NCBI GenBank assembly: GCA_025963955.1
Contig: JAOPZU010000540.1
Location: 1 to 5,493 of the forward strand
Source of the DNA: Solirubrobacterales bacterium
Lineage (GTDB): Bacteria; Actinomycetota; Thermoleophilia; Solirubrobacterales; Solirubrobacteraceae
DNA: 5,493 bases
Direction: 5' to 3'
The notes under the pieces are model-generated. The model was not told where the DNA came from. It searched no databases and saw nothing but the letters and a program-made list of their open reading frames with translations. Made by a program: the position numbers and the translations under genes. Below, piece by piece: positions 5,024 to 5,493 of the stretch (positions within the stretch are counted from its first letter, which is position 1; every line of letters begins with the position of its first letter).

Positions 5024-5493
5024 CGCAGCGTCCTGCCCAGCTTCAGCAGCCAGTCCTCGTGCGTGCCGAGCTCGACGTGCGCGATCCGCAGGCGGCGCAA
5101 CTCGTCGTGCAGGCGGGCGCGGCGCTCGGCCTCGATCGCCATGAAGCGCTCGCGCATCCGCCGGCTGGAGGTGTTGACGCGGACGGTGCGCCCGCTCTCC
5201 GGGTCGACCACCGACAGGTGGCCGACGTCGGGCACCATCAGCTCACGCTGGTCGAAGACCTCGACGCACAGCAGGCTGTGGCGCGCGCGCAGCGGGCCGA
5301 GCGCGCGGGCCGGGTCCAGCGTGCTGCGGAAGTCGGAGATGACGACCACGAGCGCGGGCGTCTGGGCCAGGCGCCCGAGCGCGGCCGACGCGTCGTAGAG
5401 GGCGTGCTCGTCGTCGTGGCCGTCGGGCGCGACGCCCTCGGCCAGCGCGTGGCGCAGGGCCCCGAGGGCGGCGCGGCCGCCGCGCAGCGGGCT
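5020..5493 (-). CDS. DUF58 family protein, C-terminal part (cut by the right window edge)
   Basis: The minus-strand frame is open from the last base of the window to the TGA at 5022-5020, giving 157 residues of a longer protein. The fragment begins SPLRGGRAALGALRHAL, like the Gly-Arg segment that follows the DUF58 core in this family. Residues 49-56 read VVVISDFR, the strand ending in the Asp-containing loop of its VWA-like fold. The stretch FDQRELMVPDVGHLSVVDPESGR (given as FDQRELMVPDVG then HLSVVDPESGR) matches the usual D/E-L-P-G-x-L-x-V-x-D-x-E-T-G pattern, and a basic helical region with a final W-L-L-K-L-G-R end follows. A GTG inside the frame at 5349 is not the true start. The N-terminal part, including any first metal-binding motif and membrane segments, is outside the window. 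Families with this order normally have a MoxR AAA+ ATPase immediately upstream, which would lie past the right edge. Confidence 0.88.
   Translation of the reverse strand, partial: SPLRGGRAALGALRHALAEGVAPDGHDDEHALYDASAALGRLAQTPALVVVISDFRSTLDPARALGPLRARHSLLCVEVFDQRELMVPDVGHLSVVDPESGRTVRVNTSSRRMRERFMAIEAERRARLHDELRRLRIAHVELGTHEDWLLKLGRTLR
5031..5034 (-). promoter_or_regulatory. Ribosome binding site of the VWA gene, inside DUF58
   Basis: On the minus strand AGGA lies 7 bases before the ATG at 5023, within the last codons of the DUF58 gene. With the ATGA stop/start overlap (5020-5023) it supports the chosen VWA start and coupled or re-initiating translation. Confidence 0.5.

Noticed and set aside
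3566..5398. A 610-residue plus-strand open frame crossing the hydrolase and the minus-strand operon.
   Set aside because: Its composition is Arg/Gly/Ala/Asp-rich and low complexity, it has no recognizable motif, and it overlaps three well-supported genes. It reflects the scarcity of stops in GC-rich DNA.

Overview
This is a very GC-rich chromosomal window with ordinary bacterial gene density. The style is that of a high-GC actinobacterium: an FprA-type ferredoxin-NADP+ reductase, GC-rich third codon positions, and several starts with no Shine-Dalgarno sequence but a -10-like hexamer 7-8 bases upstream. A Thermoleophilia/Solirubrobacterales-like source would fit, but that is inferred from style only. 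I see no mobile element, CRISPR array, tRNA, rRNA or phage gene.

Layout, left to right. (1) Bases 1-47, minus strand: probably the first 15 codons of an unidentified gene running off the left edge. (2) Bases 48-171: a divergent control region with a short perfect inverted repeat. (3) 175-582, plus: a small MarR-type winged-helix regulator. (4) 674-1657, plus: a secreted SH3-like plus GH73 N-acetylglucosaminidase, a cell-wall hydrolase. (5) 1762-3147, plus: a complete FAD/NADPH ferredoxin reductase, FprA. (6) 3219-4088, plus: an alpha/beta hydrolase with a full Ser-Asp-His triad. (7) 5023-4085, minus: a BatA-like von Willebrand A membrane protein. (8) 5493-5020, minus and cut by the right edge: the C-terminal part of a DUF58 protein.

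The four plus-strand genes look like separate transcription units, because each has its own candidate promoter just before the start; they share no obvious pathway. The two minus-strand genes form a translationally coupled pair (4-bp ATGA overlap), the well-known DUF58-VWA section of MoxR/Bat-type operons. A MoxR AAA+ ATPase is expected beyond the right edge. The two halves of the window meet tail to tail at position 4085-4088, where the opposing stop codons share the four bases CTAG and leave no intergenic space for a terminator.

I did not find a convincing undescribed system. The points most worth a second look are the shared leaderless-style start architecture, the overlapping convergent stops, the GGGCCC-repeat hairpin between fprA and the hydrolase, and the inverted repeats at the MarR and glucosaminidase promoters.
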